From NCBI GenBank assembly GCA_973895155.1, contig OZ316895.1:124001-188000 (forward strand): DNA of 64,000 nt, given 5' to 3'. The translations under genes and the position numbers were made by a program. Under the pieces are notes generated by a model. That model was given only the letters and a program-made list of their open reading frames with translations. It made no database searches and had not been told where the DNA came from. This stretch comes from Marsupella aquatica. Lineage: Eukaryota > Marchantiophyta. Below, piece after piece: positions 10,190 to 20,640 of the stretch (positions are counted from its first letter, which is position 1; every line of letters starts with the position of its first letter).

Positions 10190-13100
10190 TGATGCCTAGA
10201 CAGGAATCACTCGGCCGGTTAAGTGGGTAAAGCAGGAAGGCACCCTAGGAACACCTTAGTATAGGGACAAAACAAGGAAAATATAAACAATTAGGGGCAA
10301 CCATGGAACCCGGGCCGAGGCTGGAGGTAAGGCTGAGGGTGAAAACCCGATTAGGGTTAGGGCGCGTTAAGCGTTGGCGGCTAGGAAGGATCAACGGGAA
10401 GAAGGACCGGCAGAGGAGAGGGGTAAGGAGCGCTTGCAGGAGATGGTGGCTCATTTGCGAGCACGAACTAGGCAGACGACTACGGGAGGCCAACTACTGT
10501 CAGCTGCTTAGGCAAGCACTCGGGGAGAGAGTAGATACCGACGATCGACCTAAGGAGGGTATGAGCAACGTCAATCAAGCGGCACATTTCTGGGGATGCC
10601 TATTCGAACGGGCAACTGAGTACATCAAGACTTACGAGGACGAGGAATCAGAAAGGGCAGCTCGAGAACGGCAGGAGCTCGCTCGATTGTGGGAGCTGCA
10701 GAAGACGGCTTTCTTAGGAGGCGAACTCATCAAGGACGAGTTCCTATGGACGCCTACTTCCAATCAACTCGACGATCTTCTGTTTTGCAAAGACAGCGTC
10801 GTCGGCATCCGAGAGGCCATCAAGAACTGCAACGACATACACTGGGAATTAAAGGGTAGCACGGAAAGGTGGACCCAGGCAACGGTGCTAGGAGAAACCT
10901 CCACGGCAGCAGAGATGAAGAGGAAGGGAGCCGTCAACGATGAAGCCACCCCGGCAAAAAGAACGAGGTCGGCGGCACCAAAGAAGCCAGCCGAGCAGCA
11001 GAGCAGGAGGCAGGGAGAAGCCGAAGAGGAGGAGGTCGATCCCATCAAGGCCATTCCAACCAGGGATGACACCTGGAAGGGCTGGGCGGCAACCCTACCG
11101 GTGGAGGTGCAACTACATTTTGCACGGGAGGAGGATGCATGCTTTACGGCCATGCAGACCAAGAAGTACCAAGGCTTCATGGCCGGATCCGGCTTGGAGG
11201 CCTTTGTAAGATTACCATGGCTGAAGCCGGAGGTACCGGAGTCAGACCTATTAGAATTCGTGGGGTCATGGGAACCCGAGACCAATTGCACGAGGATATA
11301 TGGGAAGGATTTCTATCTTACTCCCAAGGTAATTGCCGAAGTGTTTGGCTTGCCGATAGGCAATAAGACCAAAGTTGATACCAGGAAGACCTTGCCTGAC
11401 AAGGAGTTCCGGTCGTTCCCCGGGCCATCAACGAAGAATGGCTTCTTCCGGAACACCTGCACCAACCCGCACATAGGAGAGATGATCGACTTCTTGCGGG
11501 TGACCATGCATTGTAACTTGCCGAGGGCAGAGATCGGCAAGGCACAGGTCTATCTGGCAGAAAGGCCAGACCCAAGCCGGGACTACAACGGGTACCTCCT
11601 CAACCAATTGAAGAAGATCTTAAAGGAGGAGCAGCAGGTAATCGGCATGGGGAGCGTGTCGCGGCTTGGCTATCACATGCCGCTGTTGTGCCGGTATGCC
11701 AGAGGTCAGACTTTTGCCCCGGTACTTCCCCTGCAGGTAAGGGCACCCGAGGAAGCTCCAACGCCGAGGCCGTTGGCTGAGGAGCCTCAACCACCTGTTA
11801 GTCCTACGATCGAGCAGGTGTTTAGGCCCAGGAAGGAGGACTTGCCGATGCAGCAACCAGGCATGCAGAGTCTGCTGAAACTACTGGAGAAAGAAAAGAA
11901 ATCGGCATCGGCAACAACAACGGCAACGGCAACAATGCAGGACACTACTACAGAGGTAGGCCTACACCGGCTCACAAGAGAAAACCCCTTTGCTGGAGAC
12001 AAGGAGAGAATCAGGCCGGAATCCAAGCCAGGTGTTCGAATGTACGTGGGAACCTCAAGCTCCGAATCTGAGGCAGAATTGCCTGAAGCTCCTACCGACG
12101 AAGAGGAGAGGGAGAAGCCGGACGTCCAAGAGGTAGAGGAGGCAATGGAGGACTGCAGCCATGATAATTCCGGCTATGGGTCGGACCATCACGTTCCAGG
12201 AGTAAGGACCTGTGGCCGGTTTGTCCCCACACTTCCAAGGGTAGTGCGAGGGGACCCCAACCAGCAGAGTAGCCCTGAGTCTCCCCCACCAGATGTTGCT
12301 CCCCCGAGCTTCGACGGCATAAAACAGACGGTGCAGGAATTTCAGGAGCGAATCAAGCAGGAGGAGGAGGCCGCCCTGGCTAAGGAAAAGGATTTACCAG
12401 GAGGAGATTGGCCGGAGGACATCAGGCGGCTAGCCAAAAAAGGAAGCAAACCTCTAGCCACGATTGAAGAGATCCGCAGGACGGCTTGGGAGCAGAGGCC
12501 GCGATGGGCGATGCCGATCACTTCTACTTACTCCACCTACGCTAAGAATAGAGCCATGGAGTATGGTGAGATGTGTGGGGAACTTGCGCTCGGCATCTTT
12601 GGAGAGGAGTTGGAGGTAGGACCCTTTTTCCATAGGGAGCAGTTGGAGAAGCACCAATTAGAAGAAGCGATGGCTTTAGAGAGAAGCAAGAAGGACGAGG
12701 TCATTCGGCGGCTTAGGAGGATGGAAGCCGAGATTGAAGATCTAAGGGCGGCCAAGAAAGCCCAAGATGAACTGCGGATTAAACGACATGAGTTGAACAT
12801 CATGCAGGGGCAGTTGGACACCGCGCAGGCTGATAATCAGAATATCAAGGATAAACTGACTCAGACGCAGGGAGAGTTGGCCGACGCGATCAAAGAGAGG
12901 GAGAAGTGGAAGCAAGAGCTGAAGAATACAGAGGAGGCCCACATAACAGCCAACAGCCGGGCCATGGCGGAGACCCAAAGAAAGGAATGGGCGTTGAAAG
13001 GGGAGCTCGAGAAAATCCGCGGAGCCCTTGAGCAGAAGGAGGCCGAGTTAGGGAAATCCTATCAAGGGATTATGGCGCTGCAGCAGGAGCTTGCGTCCCT

Positions 13101-14856
13101 GACGGCCAGCTTCAAGGCCGACCTAAGGGAGAAGGACGAGATGCTCGAACAGACTTACGCCAAGATGAACCAGATGGAGTCTGTCATCATTGCAGAGCTC
13201 GACAAGGAGCTAAAAGCAACCCAGGAGGAGAGGACTACCTTGAAACAAGAACGGGAGGAAGCCCAGAAGGAACTAGAGGAGGCACGCAAGGACCTGGATG
13301 AGACCCAGGAGGAGTTGGAGGAAATCACGAGGAAGATGGAGAACCTCCAGCGGCGGGCCGACAACCAAACGGAGCGGCTGAAGAAACAAGCCGCAGTATT
13401 TAGGTGCTTGTCTTCATCAGGCCCAACTCCAATTGGGGCAACCAAGTTACCAGGAGTGGTACTGGCCGAAGAAAAAGCCGCGCCAACTGCACCAGTGCCG
13501 GAGGTAAGTGGGAAGGGGAAGGGACCAGCTGCCGAACCAGAAAAGAAGAAAAAGCGGAAACCTTCAGGGTCAAGGAGTAATCCGACTCCACAAGCCGTGG
13601 TGACCAAAGAGGTAGAACCAGCACCATCCTCCGACATGAATACGGCAATAGATCCCGCTATGATCACAGGTGGGGGTGGTGCGGCCCAAGCCGAACTACT
13701 CAGTAAGGAGGCCGGTATTCCAGATCCGCCTCTTGAGCAGGCCGGGGAGACCGTAGCCGAGGCTGAGGCCGTAACCGATTCTCGAGCCGATGCCGACGCC
13801 GATGGTGGACCCAGTCAGGCCGATGGAGAGTTGACTCAGTCAAGGGCAGGTAATCTGTCAGGGAATGAGCCTACGGCAGTGGCTGAGGAGGAAGCGTTGG
13901 GGGCGTCCATTAAGGATCCACCACCGGTGTCGTGACGGTGCAAGGGCGCCGTTCCTTTTAGGGAGGGCGGACGTGGAGGGAGGAGGCGTGAGTGGGCAGG
14001 GCGGGCGCGGATCTCCACGTTTAGGATTAGGATCAGAACCAGGAGCGGCCCTGACACTTAGCTTAGTGGGATTGCGGTCCCACTGGTAGGAGCAACACTT
14101 GTGCTCCTGCCTTGCTGTACATAGGTAGATTCGGGCAAGTAGATTACTGTTAAGTAGATTAGGCTTACGATGCAAAGAATGGCGGATCCACTACCAGGAT
14201 AAGTACCTGGGCAGCGGGGAGCTCAGGGCCTCTTCTTTAGCAAGTTTTTAGTTTGCACCAGCCGGGCTGGGATCAAGTAGTACGAGAAGCTCTCGGTTAG
14301 TCATACAGTGACCCTTGTGTATATTCATGTTTCCTCATGCCTAAGAGCTGAATAGAGTTGGCCTCACGGCTTAGTTCGCAGAACTTGTGTATGAGATGTA
14401 CTGTTTGTATGGCAAGTGCATGGTATGACTCAGTCAGAATGAGTCATTTTGCTATTTGTGTGTCGCATTAACTTGTGTGAAGAGTGCCCACATCAACAGA
14501 AGGAAGGAAAGTAAGCAGGGGAGTGAGTGTTGGATGTGTCGAGCTGAGAGAGGTCTTAGCGGCTTAACCAAGCCTATTGGGGATCATTCCGGCGGCGGAA
14601 TCCAAACATACCTAACAAGACGGAGGGGAAGACAGGGGAAGACAGGGGAAGGCCTATATTAGGCCGGCTACGTATCTCATGACCCGATGAAGGATCTGTC
14701 CAGTATATGTGTGTAAAATGTTAATAGTAGTAGTAGAAGGTTAGCAGCGTCCCATGCCGCTAAGCCGCGGAAACGGCCTCGCCAAGCACGAAACCTGCGG
14801 GAATCGGCTTGAGCTGGGGGGTTTCTTGGGTTTAGGGAGCCATGGGACGCACCACA
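10188..14856 (+). mobile_element. Family-A long LTR carrying an internal ORF
   Basis: The unit starts TGTGATGCC and ends GCACCACA, the TGTG...CACA ends usual for LTRs, and is followed at once by a primer-binding site and gag. The start is supported by an independent copy: the minus-strand fragment ending at 17,039 also begins TGTGACGCC and breaks there against unrelated repeat sequence. At about 4.67 kb it is a very long LTR, most of it taken up by a 1,210-codon ORF in sense direction. After the ORF come a purine-rich stretch, a 7-bp stem-loop (AGGAGCA/TGCTCCT, 14,088-14,108), and the terminal 740 bp seen also at 1-732 and 49,918-50,628. If instead the LTR is only the last 740 bp, the ORF would be an extra gene before a 3' LTR; the boundary evidence favours the long form. 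Confidence 0.65.
10303..13935 (+). CDS. 1,210-residue mobile-domain and coiled-coil protein
   Basis: An intact, intronless ORF begins 115 bp after the LTR start, downstream of an AAATATAAACA TATA-like sequence near 10,279. Residues about 230-460 hold a plant-mobile-domain-like region (IYGKDFYLTPKVIAEVFG near 330-347, GFFRNTC near 382). Residues about 480-720 are acidic and variable. Residues about 778-1,027 form a long heptad-rich coiled coil. The tail has a nuclear-localisation-like KKKKRKP at about 1,081 and a low-complexity Ala/Glu/Asp end. No catalytic motif was seen. Paralogous fragments lie at 16,484-16,924 (minus) and 47,900-49,735. Being open over 3.6 kb while neighbours are full of stops implies recent insertion or selection. 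Function is unknown; retrotransposons of the Tat group are known to carry extra ORFs, some mobile-domain-related. Confidence 0.7.
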   Translation: MEPGPRLEVRLRVKTRLGLGRVKRWRLGRINGKKDRQRRGVRSACRRWWLICEHELGRRLREANYCQLLRQALGERVDTDDRPKEGMSNVNQAAHFWGCLFERATEYIKTYEDEESERAARERQELARLWELQKTAFLGGELIKDEFLWTPTSNQLDDLLFCKDSVVGIREAIKNCNDIHWELKGSTERWTQATVLGETSTAAEMKRKGAVNDEATPAKRTRSAAPKKPAEQQSRRQGEAEEEEVDPIKAIPTRDDTWKGWAATLPVEVQLHFAREEDACFTAMQTKKYQGFMAGSGLEAFVRLPWLKPEVPESDLLEFVGSWEPETNCTRIYGKDFYLTPKVIAEVFGLPIGNKTKVDTRKTLPDKEFRSFPGPSTKNGFFRNTCTNPHIGEMIDFLRVTMHCNLPRAEIGKAQVYLAERPDPSRDYNGYLLNQLKKILKEEQQVIGMGSVSRLGYHMPLLCRYARGQTFAPVLPLQVRAPEEAPTPRPLAEEPQPPVSPTIEQVFRPRKEDLPMQQPGMQSLLKLLEKEKKSASATTTATATMQDTTTEVGLHRLTRENPFAGDKERIRPESKPGVRMYVGTSSSESEAELPEAPTDEEEREKPDVQEVEEAMEDCSHDNSGYGSDHHVPGVRTCGRFVPTLPRVVRGDPNQQSSPESPPPDVAPPSFDGIKQTVQEFQERIKQEEEAALAKEKDLPGGDWPEDIRRLAKKGSKPLATIEEIRRTAWEQRPRWAMPITSTYSTYAKNRAMEYGEMCGELALGIFGEELEVGPFFHREQLEKHQLEEAMALERSKKDEVIRRLRRMEAEIEDLRAAKKAQDELRIKRHELNIMQGQLDTAQADNQNIKDKLTQTQGELADAIKEREKWKQELKNTEEAHITANSRAMAETQRKEWALKGELEKIRGALEQKEAELGKSYQGIMALQQELASLTASFKADLREKDEMLEQTYAKMNQMESVIIAELDKELKATQEERTTLKQEREEAQKELEEARKDLDETQEELEEITRKMENLQRRADNQTERLKKQAAVFRCLSSSGPTPIGATKLPGVVLAEEKAAPTAPVPEVSGKGKGPAAEPEKKKKRKPSGSRSNPTPQAVVTKEVEPAPSSDMNTAIDPAMITGGGGAAQAELLSKEAGIPDPPLEQAGETVAEAEAVTDSRADADADGGPSQADGELTQSRAGNLSGNEPTAVAEEEALGASIKDPPPVS

Positions 14857-14880
14857 TTTTTGGCGCTAGATGGAGGGGGC
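14857..14880 (+). other. Primer-binding-site candidate, plus element
   Basis: TTTTTGGCGCTAGATGGAGG directly follows the LTR end at 14,856 and precedes gag by 46 bp. It is identical to the minus-strand site at 9,613-9,590. Confidence 0.65.
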
Positions 14881-14925
14881 ATTTCTTAAGCCGTGAGATA
14901 TGAAGTTAGAACGGAAGCGTAGGTA

Positions 14926-16494
14926 ATGACTGACCTTACGCCGAGGGAAGAAAGAGTGATTCAACGGGAGAGAGCTCGACTGCAGCAGCTCGCCGGGTGG
15001 CATGATACACAGCGACTGAGAGGGGCAGAAAGAGCTGGTAGCTCCGAAACTGGAAGTGGCGTCGAAGAAGACATACCAGAAGAAGAGTCGGTAAGGAGAA
15101 GTGAGTCTCCAACCGACATGGGGGAACCAGAGGCACGGCCAGACGAGAGGCCAGGGACCAGATTGAGCCAGCGGTCGCGCATACATTACAAGGCATTTCA
15201 TGGGAGAGGAGATGAGGATCCGGACGAATGGTTGGATGATTTCGAGGGAACCGCTGCAGCAAATGGAGAATCGGCCATCAAGATGCAGATTCTTCCCGAC
15301 CTGTTCAAGGGTGAGGCTAGGCCTTGGTACAGAGCATTAGATGTGGAAGATCAAGCCATCTGGGATATCTTCAAAACACTCTTTGTTAAGGAGTTTCGAC
15401 CCATTGGAACTTCAGAACTAGCAGTGCTGAAGTTGGGACAACTTCGGTTCAAGGAGAACAAATCCTTCAGGAAGTTCTTGCAACGCTTTCAGAAACTGGT
15501 AAGACGTACAAAGACCAATGCATCTGAAGGTATGCAACTTCAATGGTTGGTGAATGCTTTGCCACAGAAGATGAGTTTTGCAATTAGGAAGGAGAACCCG
15601 GAGACTTTAGCCGAAGCAATTAAGGATATTCAATTATACATTAATGCAGATATCACAAGCCGGAAGAAACAGCTTAAGTCTGAGAGTTCCTCATCAGAGG
15701 AGGGATCACCCCATAAGAAAAAAGATAAGAAGAAGAAACATTCCAAGAAGTCTAGAAGTGATAAGTCAAGCTCGGATAGTGGGAGTAGCAAGAGTGAGTC
15801 ATCTTCTAGTTCTGAAGAAGAAAAAACTAGGAAAAGGAAGGGCAGAAGGAGAGGGAAGACGAAAGTCAAGATGGAGGCTAAGCCACCAGATAACATCGTA
15901 GCCCTTACCGAGCAACTTAAGGCTATCATTGCAGAGGTAAAACCAAAGAAGAAGGTAGTACAGGAGGATAGCTCTGTATGGTGTGCCTTATATTATAAAA
16001 CCGGACACCATAAAGATGCGTGTCCTAAGCTTAATACTAATCATGTTCGGCATGTGGCCGAGATCAGACCATGTCAGGGAGAAGTAGAGTACTTTTTAGG
16101 AGATGCCGCTGATAGTGTTTTCGGCATCAGTGAGACTGGAGCACGAGACCTATCCAACAGACCTGCATCTCTATGGTCAGGGTTAAGGAACAATCCAGGA
16201 GAGATGTATCCTTGGATTATTCAGAACCCGTCAGTACCTCCTAGGCCGAATGTGCAAAGATTTGCGGCGTGCTATAATTGTGGTCAACCTGGCCATTTTG
16301 CTAGAGAATGCCCGAATGCACGCAAACAGGGTGATGGACAACCAGCTCAGCTATGTATGGGATGCCGACAGGAAGGTCATATGCTAGGGCAATGTCCTAC
16401 TTGGTTGGCAGGCCTGGCCGCAAATCATAAGCTTTTGCCGATCAAGATCTTACCGCCAGGTACTACCCCCGGAGGAGTTCAAACTCGGCCTTGA
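14926..16494 (+). CDS. Ty3/gypsy gag, 3'-truncated
   Basis: The ORF encodes the structural polyprotein of a plus-strand retrotransposon. The start MTDLTPREERVIQ lies 70 bp after the LTR. Residues about 85-250 are the capsid-like helical domain (YKAFHGRGDEDPDEW, WYRAL, QRFQKLVRRT, QWLVNALPQKM). Residues about 250-310 are Lys/Ser/Glu-rich. Zinc knuckles follow: a degenerate one (CALYYKTGHHKDAC) and two good ones (CYNCGQPGHFAREC and CMGCRQEGHMLGQC). The frame is open for 522 codons, but true gag homology ends at about 16,483. There it joins an inverted LTR fragment, so the last residues are foreign and protease/pol are absent. Confidence 0.85.
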   Translation: MTDLTPREERVIQRERARLQQLAGWHDTQRLRGAERAGSSETGSGVEEDIPEEESVRRSESPTDMGEPEARPDERPGTRLSQRSRIHYKAFHGRGDEDPDEWLDDFEGTAAANGESAIKMQILPDLFKGEARPWYRALDVEDQAIWDIFKTLFVKEFRPIGTSELAVLKLGQLRFKENKSFRKFLQRFQKLVRRTKTNASEGMQLQWLVNALPQKMSFAIRKENPETLAEAIKDIQLYINADITSRKKQLKSESSSSEEGSPHKKKDKKKKHSKKSRSDKSSSDSGSSKSESSSSSEEEKTRKRKGRRRGKTKVKMEAKPPDNIVALTEQLKAIIAEVKPKKKVVQEDSSVWCALYYKTGHHKDACPKLNTNHVRHVAEIRPCQGEVEYFLGDAADSVFGISETGARDLSNRPASLWSGLRNNPGEMYPWIIQNPSVPPRPNVQRFAACYNCGQPGHFARECPNARKQGDGQPAQLCMGCRQEGHMLGQCPTWLAGLAANHKLLPIKILPPGTTPGGVQTRP

Positions 16495-17039
16495 TGAGTT
16501 CGCCTCCTAAGAAAGTCGTCTTCTGCAGCTCCCACAATCGAGCGAGCTCCTGTCGTTCTCGAGCTGCCCTTTCTGATTCTTCGTCCTCGTAAGTCTTGAT
16601 GTACTCAGTTGCCCGTTCGAACAGGCATCCCCAGAAATGTGCCGCTTGATTGACGTTGCTCATACCCTCCTTAGGTCGATCGTCGGTATCTACTCTCTCC
16701 CCGAGTGCTTGCCTAAGCAGCTGACAGTAGTTGGCCTCCCGTAGTCGTCTGCCTAGTTCGTGCTCGCAAATGAGCCACCATCTCCTGCAAGCGCTCCTTA
16801 CCCCTCTCCTCTTCCGGTCCTTTCTCCTGTTGATCCTTCCTAGCCGCCGATGCTTAGCGCACCCTAACCCTAATCTTGTTTTCACCCCCAGTGTCCTTAC
16901 CTCCGGCCTCGGCCCGGGTTCCATAGTCGCCCCTAATTGTTTATATTTTCCTTGTTTTGTCCCTATACTAAGGTGTTTCTAGGGTGCACTCCTGCTTTAC
17001 CCACTTAACTGGCCGAGTGATTCCTGGCCAGGCGTCACA
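16484..17039 (-). mobile_element. 5' end of a family-A LTR, minus orientation
   Basis: On the minus strand it starts TGTGACGCC at 17,039 and follows 10,188-10,740 closely, including the ATG of the mobile-domain ORF at 16,924 and its first roughly 145 codons (16,484-16,924). It ends abruptly where it meets the plus-strand gag at about 16,483. The outer edge at 17,039/17,040 coincides with the start of a 298-bp repeat whose other copy lacks the LTR, so 17,039 is a genuine outer element boundary. It is best read as the far end of the minus element's 5' LTR, split by the plus-strand insertion. Confidence 0.65.
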
Positions 17040-17337
17040 TTCTCACGAACCTAATTGAATGGTGACACTTTTGATGCTAACGGAGTCCAATGGTTTCAAC
17101 ATGAATGTTATAGCTGCAAAAGACTTTAATTGGAAATGTTATGCGAGTGCGGGACTACAAGTGAGTCACCATGAATGCTAGTGGTGTATGAACACTTAAA
17201 AAATAATGTTATGGGAGCCTACGGTAACCACCCGTAAGTCACCCTAATCAATACTAGCGGAGTTTAAAGGTTTTAATAATAATGTTGTGGGAGTCCAAAT
17301 GTTGAAACGTCGAGACCGTGCACCGCATGTAGGAGAC
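17040..17337 (+). repeat. 298-bp direct repeat, copy 1
   Basis: The segment from TTCTCACGAACC to AGGAGAC recurs 741 bp downstream with only a few substitutions. The 443 bp between the copies contain a second, smaller duplication around AGATTGAAGGCCAGTGAYAGG (about 17,606-17,629 and 17,723-17,746) and a TATA-like ATATATAC at 17,409. No protein of known type was found. Confidence 0.85.
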
Positions 17338-17780
17338 CATGCACCGCGCTCCCTAAATACCCTGAAATGGCCTGAAGACCGGCCTCATTGCACGCCCTGT
17401 GCAGAGAAGATATATACAGGACGCACTGCCACCAGTAAGCATAAAAATGTAACCATTCGGAAATGCCTTTGCTTGAAGACTGCATCCGACAACGACTCGA
17501 ATCCATCACTTGCTGCAATTATTGACGACATCAGTACGCCATCCAAGCGACGCAAGATTCAAGACGCATAAGGGAATTTGGAGGTGGCGAGCACAGTAAA
17601 GGACCAGATTGAAGGCCAGTGATAGGAATTCTCGAAGGCCAATGCTTTCCGACCAAAATACCAACCCAACAATAATGCAGAAGGGAATTATTTTGAAGCT
17701 GACAAGCACATTAAGAAACCAGATTGAAGGCCAGTGACAGGAATTCTAGAAGCATTGACCAAGCTTTGTTTCCTTTGTAT

Positions 17781-18078
17781 TTCTCACGAACCTAATTGAA
17801 TGGTGATACTTTTGATGCTAACGGAGTCCAATGGTTTCAACATGAATGTTATAGCTGCAAAAGACTTTAACTGGAAATGTTATGGGAGTGCGGGATTACA
17901 AGTGAGTCACCATGAATGCTAGTGGTGTATGAACACTTAAAAAATAATGTTATGGGAGCCTACAGTAACCACCCGTAAGTCACCCTAATCAATACCACTG
18001 GAGTTTAAAGGTTTTAATAATAATGTTGTGGGAGTCCAAATGTTGAAACGTCGAGACCGTGCACCGCATGTAGGAGAC
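17781..18078 (+). repeat. 298-bp direct repeat, copy 2
   Basis: Near-identical to 17,040-17,337. Whereas copy 1 is followed by unique sequence, copy 2 runs after AGGAGAC straight into the CTCAACCC satellite. Confidence 0.85.
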
Positions 18079-20310
18079 TCCCCCCTCAAAACCCCCCTCA
18101 AAACTCAAAACCCCTCAACCCTCCAACACACACCACTCAAAACTCCACTCTCCAAACCCATCAACTCCAAACCCCTCAACCCTTCAACACACCCCTCACA
18201 AAACTCCAAACTCACTCAAAACTCCAAACCCCTCAACCCCACAACCCTCAACCCACACACACCCCAACCACCCTCAACCCTGCAACACACCACTCCGAAA
18301 CTCCCCCCTCAAAACCCTGCTCAAAACTCCAAACCCCAAACCCCCCACCCCCACAACACTCAACCCAATCACACGTACCCCGACCACCCTCAACCCTGGA
18401 GCACACCACTCGCAAAACTCCACTCTCCACACCCCTCAACCCCACAACACTCAACCCTCACTCACCCCAACCAACCTCAACCCTGCAACACACCACTCCC
18501 AAAACTCCCCCCTCAAAACCCAACTCAAAACTCCACTCAAAACTCCAAACCCCTCAACCCTCCAACACACACCACTCGCAAAACTCCAAACCCATCAACC
18601 CCAGAGCCCTCAACCCACACACACCCCAACCACCCTCAACCCTGCAGCACACCACTCACAAAACTCCAAACCCCTCAACCCTCCAACACACCCCTCACAA
18701 AACTCCAAACTCACTCAAAACTCCAAACCCCAAACCCCCACCCCCACAACACTCAACCCTCACACACCCCGACCACCCTCAACCCTGGAGCACACCACTC
18801 GCAAAACTCCACTCTCCACACCCCTCAACCCCACAACACTCAACCCTCACACACCCCAACCAACCTCAACCCTGCAACACACCACTCCCAAAACTCCCCC
18901 CTCAAAACCCCACTCAAAACTCCAAACCCCTCAACCCTCCAACACACACCACTCAAAACTCCACTCTCCAAACCCATCAACCCCAGAGTCCTCAACCCAC
19001 ACACACCCCAACCATCCTCAACCCTGCAGCACACCACTCACAAAACTCCAAACCCCTCAACCCTGCAACACACCCCTCACAAAACTCCAAACTCACTCAC
19101 CCCGACCACCCTCAACCCTGCAGCACACCTCTCGCAAAACTCAACTCTCCACACCCCTCAACCCCACAACACTCAACCCTCACAAACCTCGACCACCCTC
19201 AACCCTGCAACACACCACTCACAAAACTCCAAACCCCTCAACCCTACAACACACCCCTCACAAAACTCCAAACTCACTCAAAACTCCAAACCCCACAAAC
19301 CCCACAACCCTCCAACACACACCACTCGCAAAACTCCAAACCCCTCAACCCCAGAGCCCTCAACCCACACACACCACTCACAAAACTCCACTCTCCACAC
19401 CCCTCAACCCCACAACACTCAACCCTCACACACCCCAACCAACCTCAACCCTGCAACACACCACTCCCAAAACTTCCCCCTTGAAACCCCACAACCCTCC
19501 AACACACACCACTCAAAACTCCACTCTCCAAACCCATCAACCCCAGAGTCCTCAACCCACACACACCCCAACCATCCTCAACCCTGCAGCACACCACTCA
19601 CAAAACTCCAAACCCCTCAACCCTGCAACACACCCCTCACAAAACTCCAAACTCACTCACCCCGACCACCCTCAACCCTGCAGCACACCTCTCGCAAAAC
19701 TCAACTCTCCACACCCCTCAACCCCACAACACTCAACCCTCACAAACCTCGACCACCCTCAACCCTGCAGCACACCACTCACAAAACTCCAAACCCCTCA
19801 ACCCTACAACACACCCCTCACAAAACTCCAAACTCCAAACCCGACAAACCCCACAACCCTCCAACACACACCACTCGCAAAACTCCAAACCCCTCAACCC
19901 CAGAGCCCTCAACCCACACACACCACTCACAAAACTCCACTCTCCACACCCTTCAACCCCACAACACTCAACCCTCACACACCCCAACCAACCTCAACCT
20001 GCAACACACCACTCCCAAAACTCCCCCCTCAAAACCCCACTCAAAACTCCAAACCCCTCAACCCTCCAACACACACCACTCAAAACTCCACTCTCCAAAC
20101 CCATCAACCCCAGAGCCCTCAACCCACACACACCCCTAACCACCCTCAACCCTGCAGCACACCACTCACAAAACTCCAAGCCCCTCAACCCTCCAACACA
20201 CACCTCACAAAACTCCAAACTCACTCACCCCGACCACCCTCAACCCTGCAGCACACCACTCGCAAAACTCAACTCTCCACACCCCTCAACCCCACAACAC
20301 TCAACCCTCG
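18079..20310. repeat. 2.2-kb CTCAACCC-type satellite
   Basis: The plus strand is almost free of G and built of short units such as ACCCCTCAACCC, ACACACCACTC and CAAAACTCCAAACC in variable order, with longer higher-order duplications (for example, about 18,940-19,200 recurs at 19,500-19,790). A long ORF of 703 codons crosses it, but its composition is only Pro/Thr/Asn/His/Lys/Ser and follows the repeat, so it is not taken as a gene. The array sits between the 298-bp repeat and a conserved TATA-ended box at 20,311. Confidence 0.9.
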
Positions 20311-20355
20311 CAAAGACCGGGCATTGCGATTGCTGGGCTGCACGAAAATGTATAT
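20311..20355 (+). repeat. Conserved TATA-ended box (R box)
   Basis: AAAGACCGGGCATTGCGATT-GCTGGGCTGCAC ending in AAAATGTATATA is repeated with one or two changes at about 29,526-29,572 and, more weakly, at the end of related units at 30,697-31,415. It looks like a promoter or transposon-end sequence that was spread with the repeats. Confidence 0.55.
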
Positions 20356-20640
20356 AGCCTAGCGAGTGTCAAGCCATGCTAGCAAGGTGATAACCATGCC
20401 AGATTTTGTGTATATCAAGGAGAAAATGTTCCTGTGTGAGGAATTTTTTTACTGTTTCCTTGCACGTTACAATGACCCCCAACAGGAGGGGGAGGAAGAG
20501 GATGAGGACGAGGAGGAACCAGATGTGGAGGAGCAGCCAGCACCACCTCCTGTGTCGCGTCCGGATCGTCGCAAGAGGGACAAGGGGAAGAGGCCGGCAA
20601 CAAGGAGTAGGAGGACCCCATTCTAGAGCTTGTTGGTGTA
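20356..20640 (+). pseudogene. Transposon gene 3' fragment (paralogue of 38.2-38.4 kb)
   Basis: From CCTAGCGAG through GTGATAACCATGCCA to TACAATGACCC this matches the reverse complement of about 38,310-38,440. Translated, it starts VITMPDFVYIKEKMF and ends in a long Glu/Asp stretch followed by a basic RRKRDKGKRP tail. At 38.4 kb the same segment lies downstream of the Mutator-like transposase, probably as its last exon. It has no start codon of its own and is preceded by satellite, so it is a fragment. Two GCTAG-type half-sites of the palindrome family flank its start (20,358 and 20,378). Confidence 0.5.

Noticed and set aside
9614-14856. A single 5.2-kb LTR or DNA transposon with 577-bp terminal inverted repeats
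   Set aside because: The inverted ends could suggest this, but the copy at 17,039 starts TGTGACGCC without the second inverted arm, and 10,188 also starts TGTGATGCC. Two opposed LTRs explain the data better.
17040-18078. The 298-bp direct repeats as LTRs of a small retroelement
   Set aside because: The repeats do not have clear TG...CA ends, no primer-binding site follows copy 1, and the interval between them shows no element features.
18028-20139. 703-codon open reading frame through the satellite
   Set aside because: Its composition (Pro, Thr, Asn, His, Lys, Ser) and periodicity are those of the CTCAACCC repeat. The G-free strand rarely forms stop codons.
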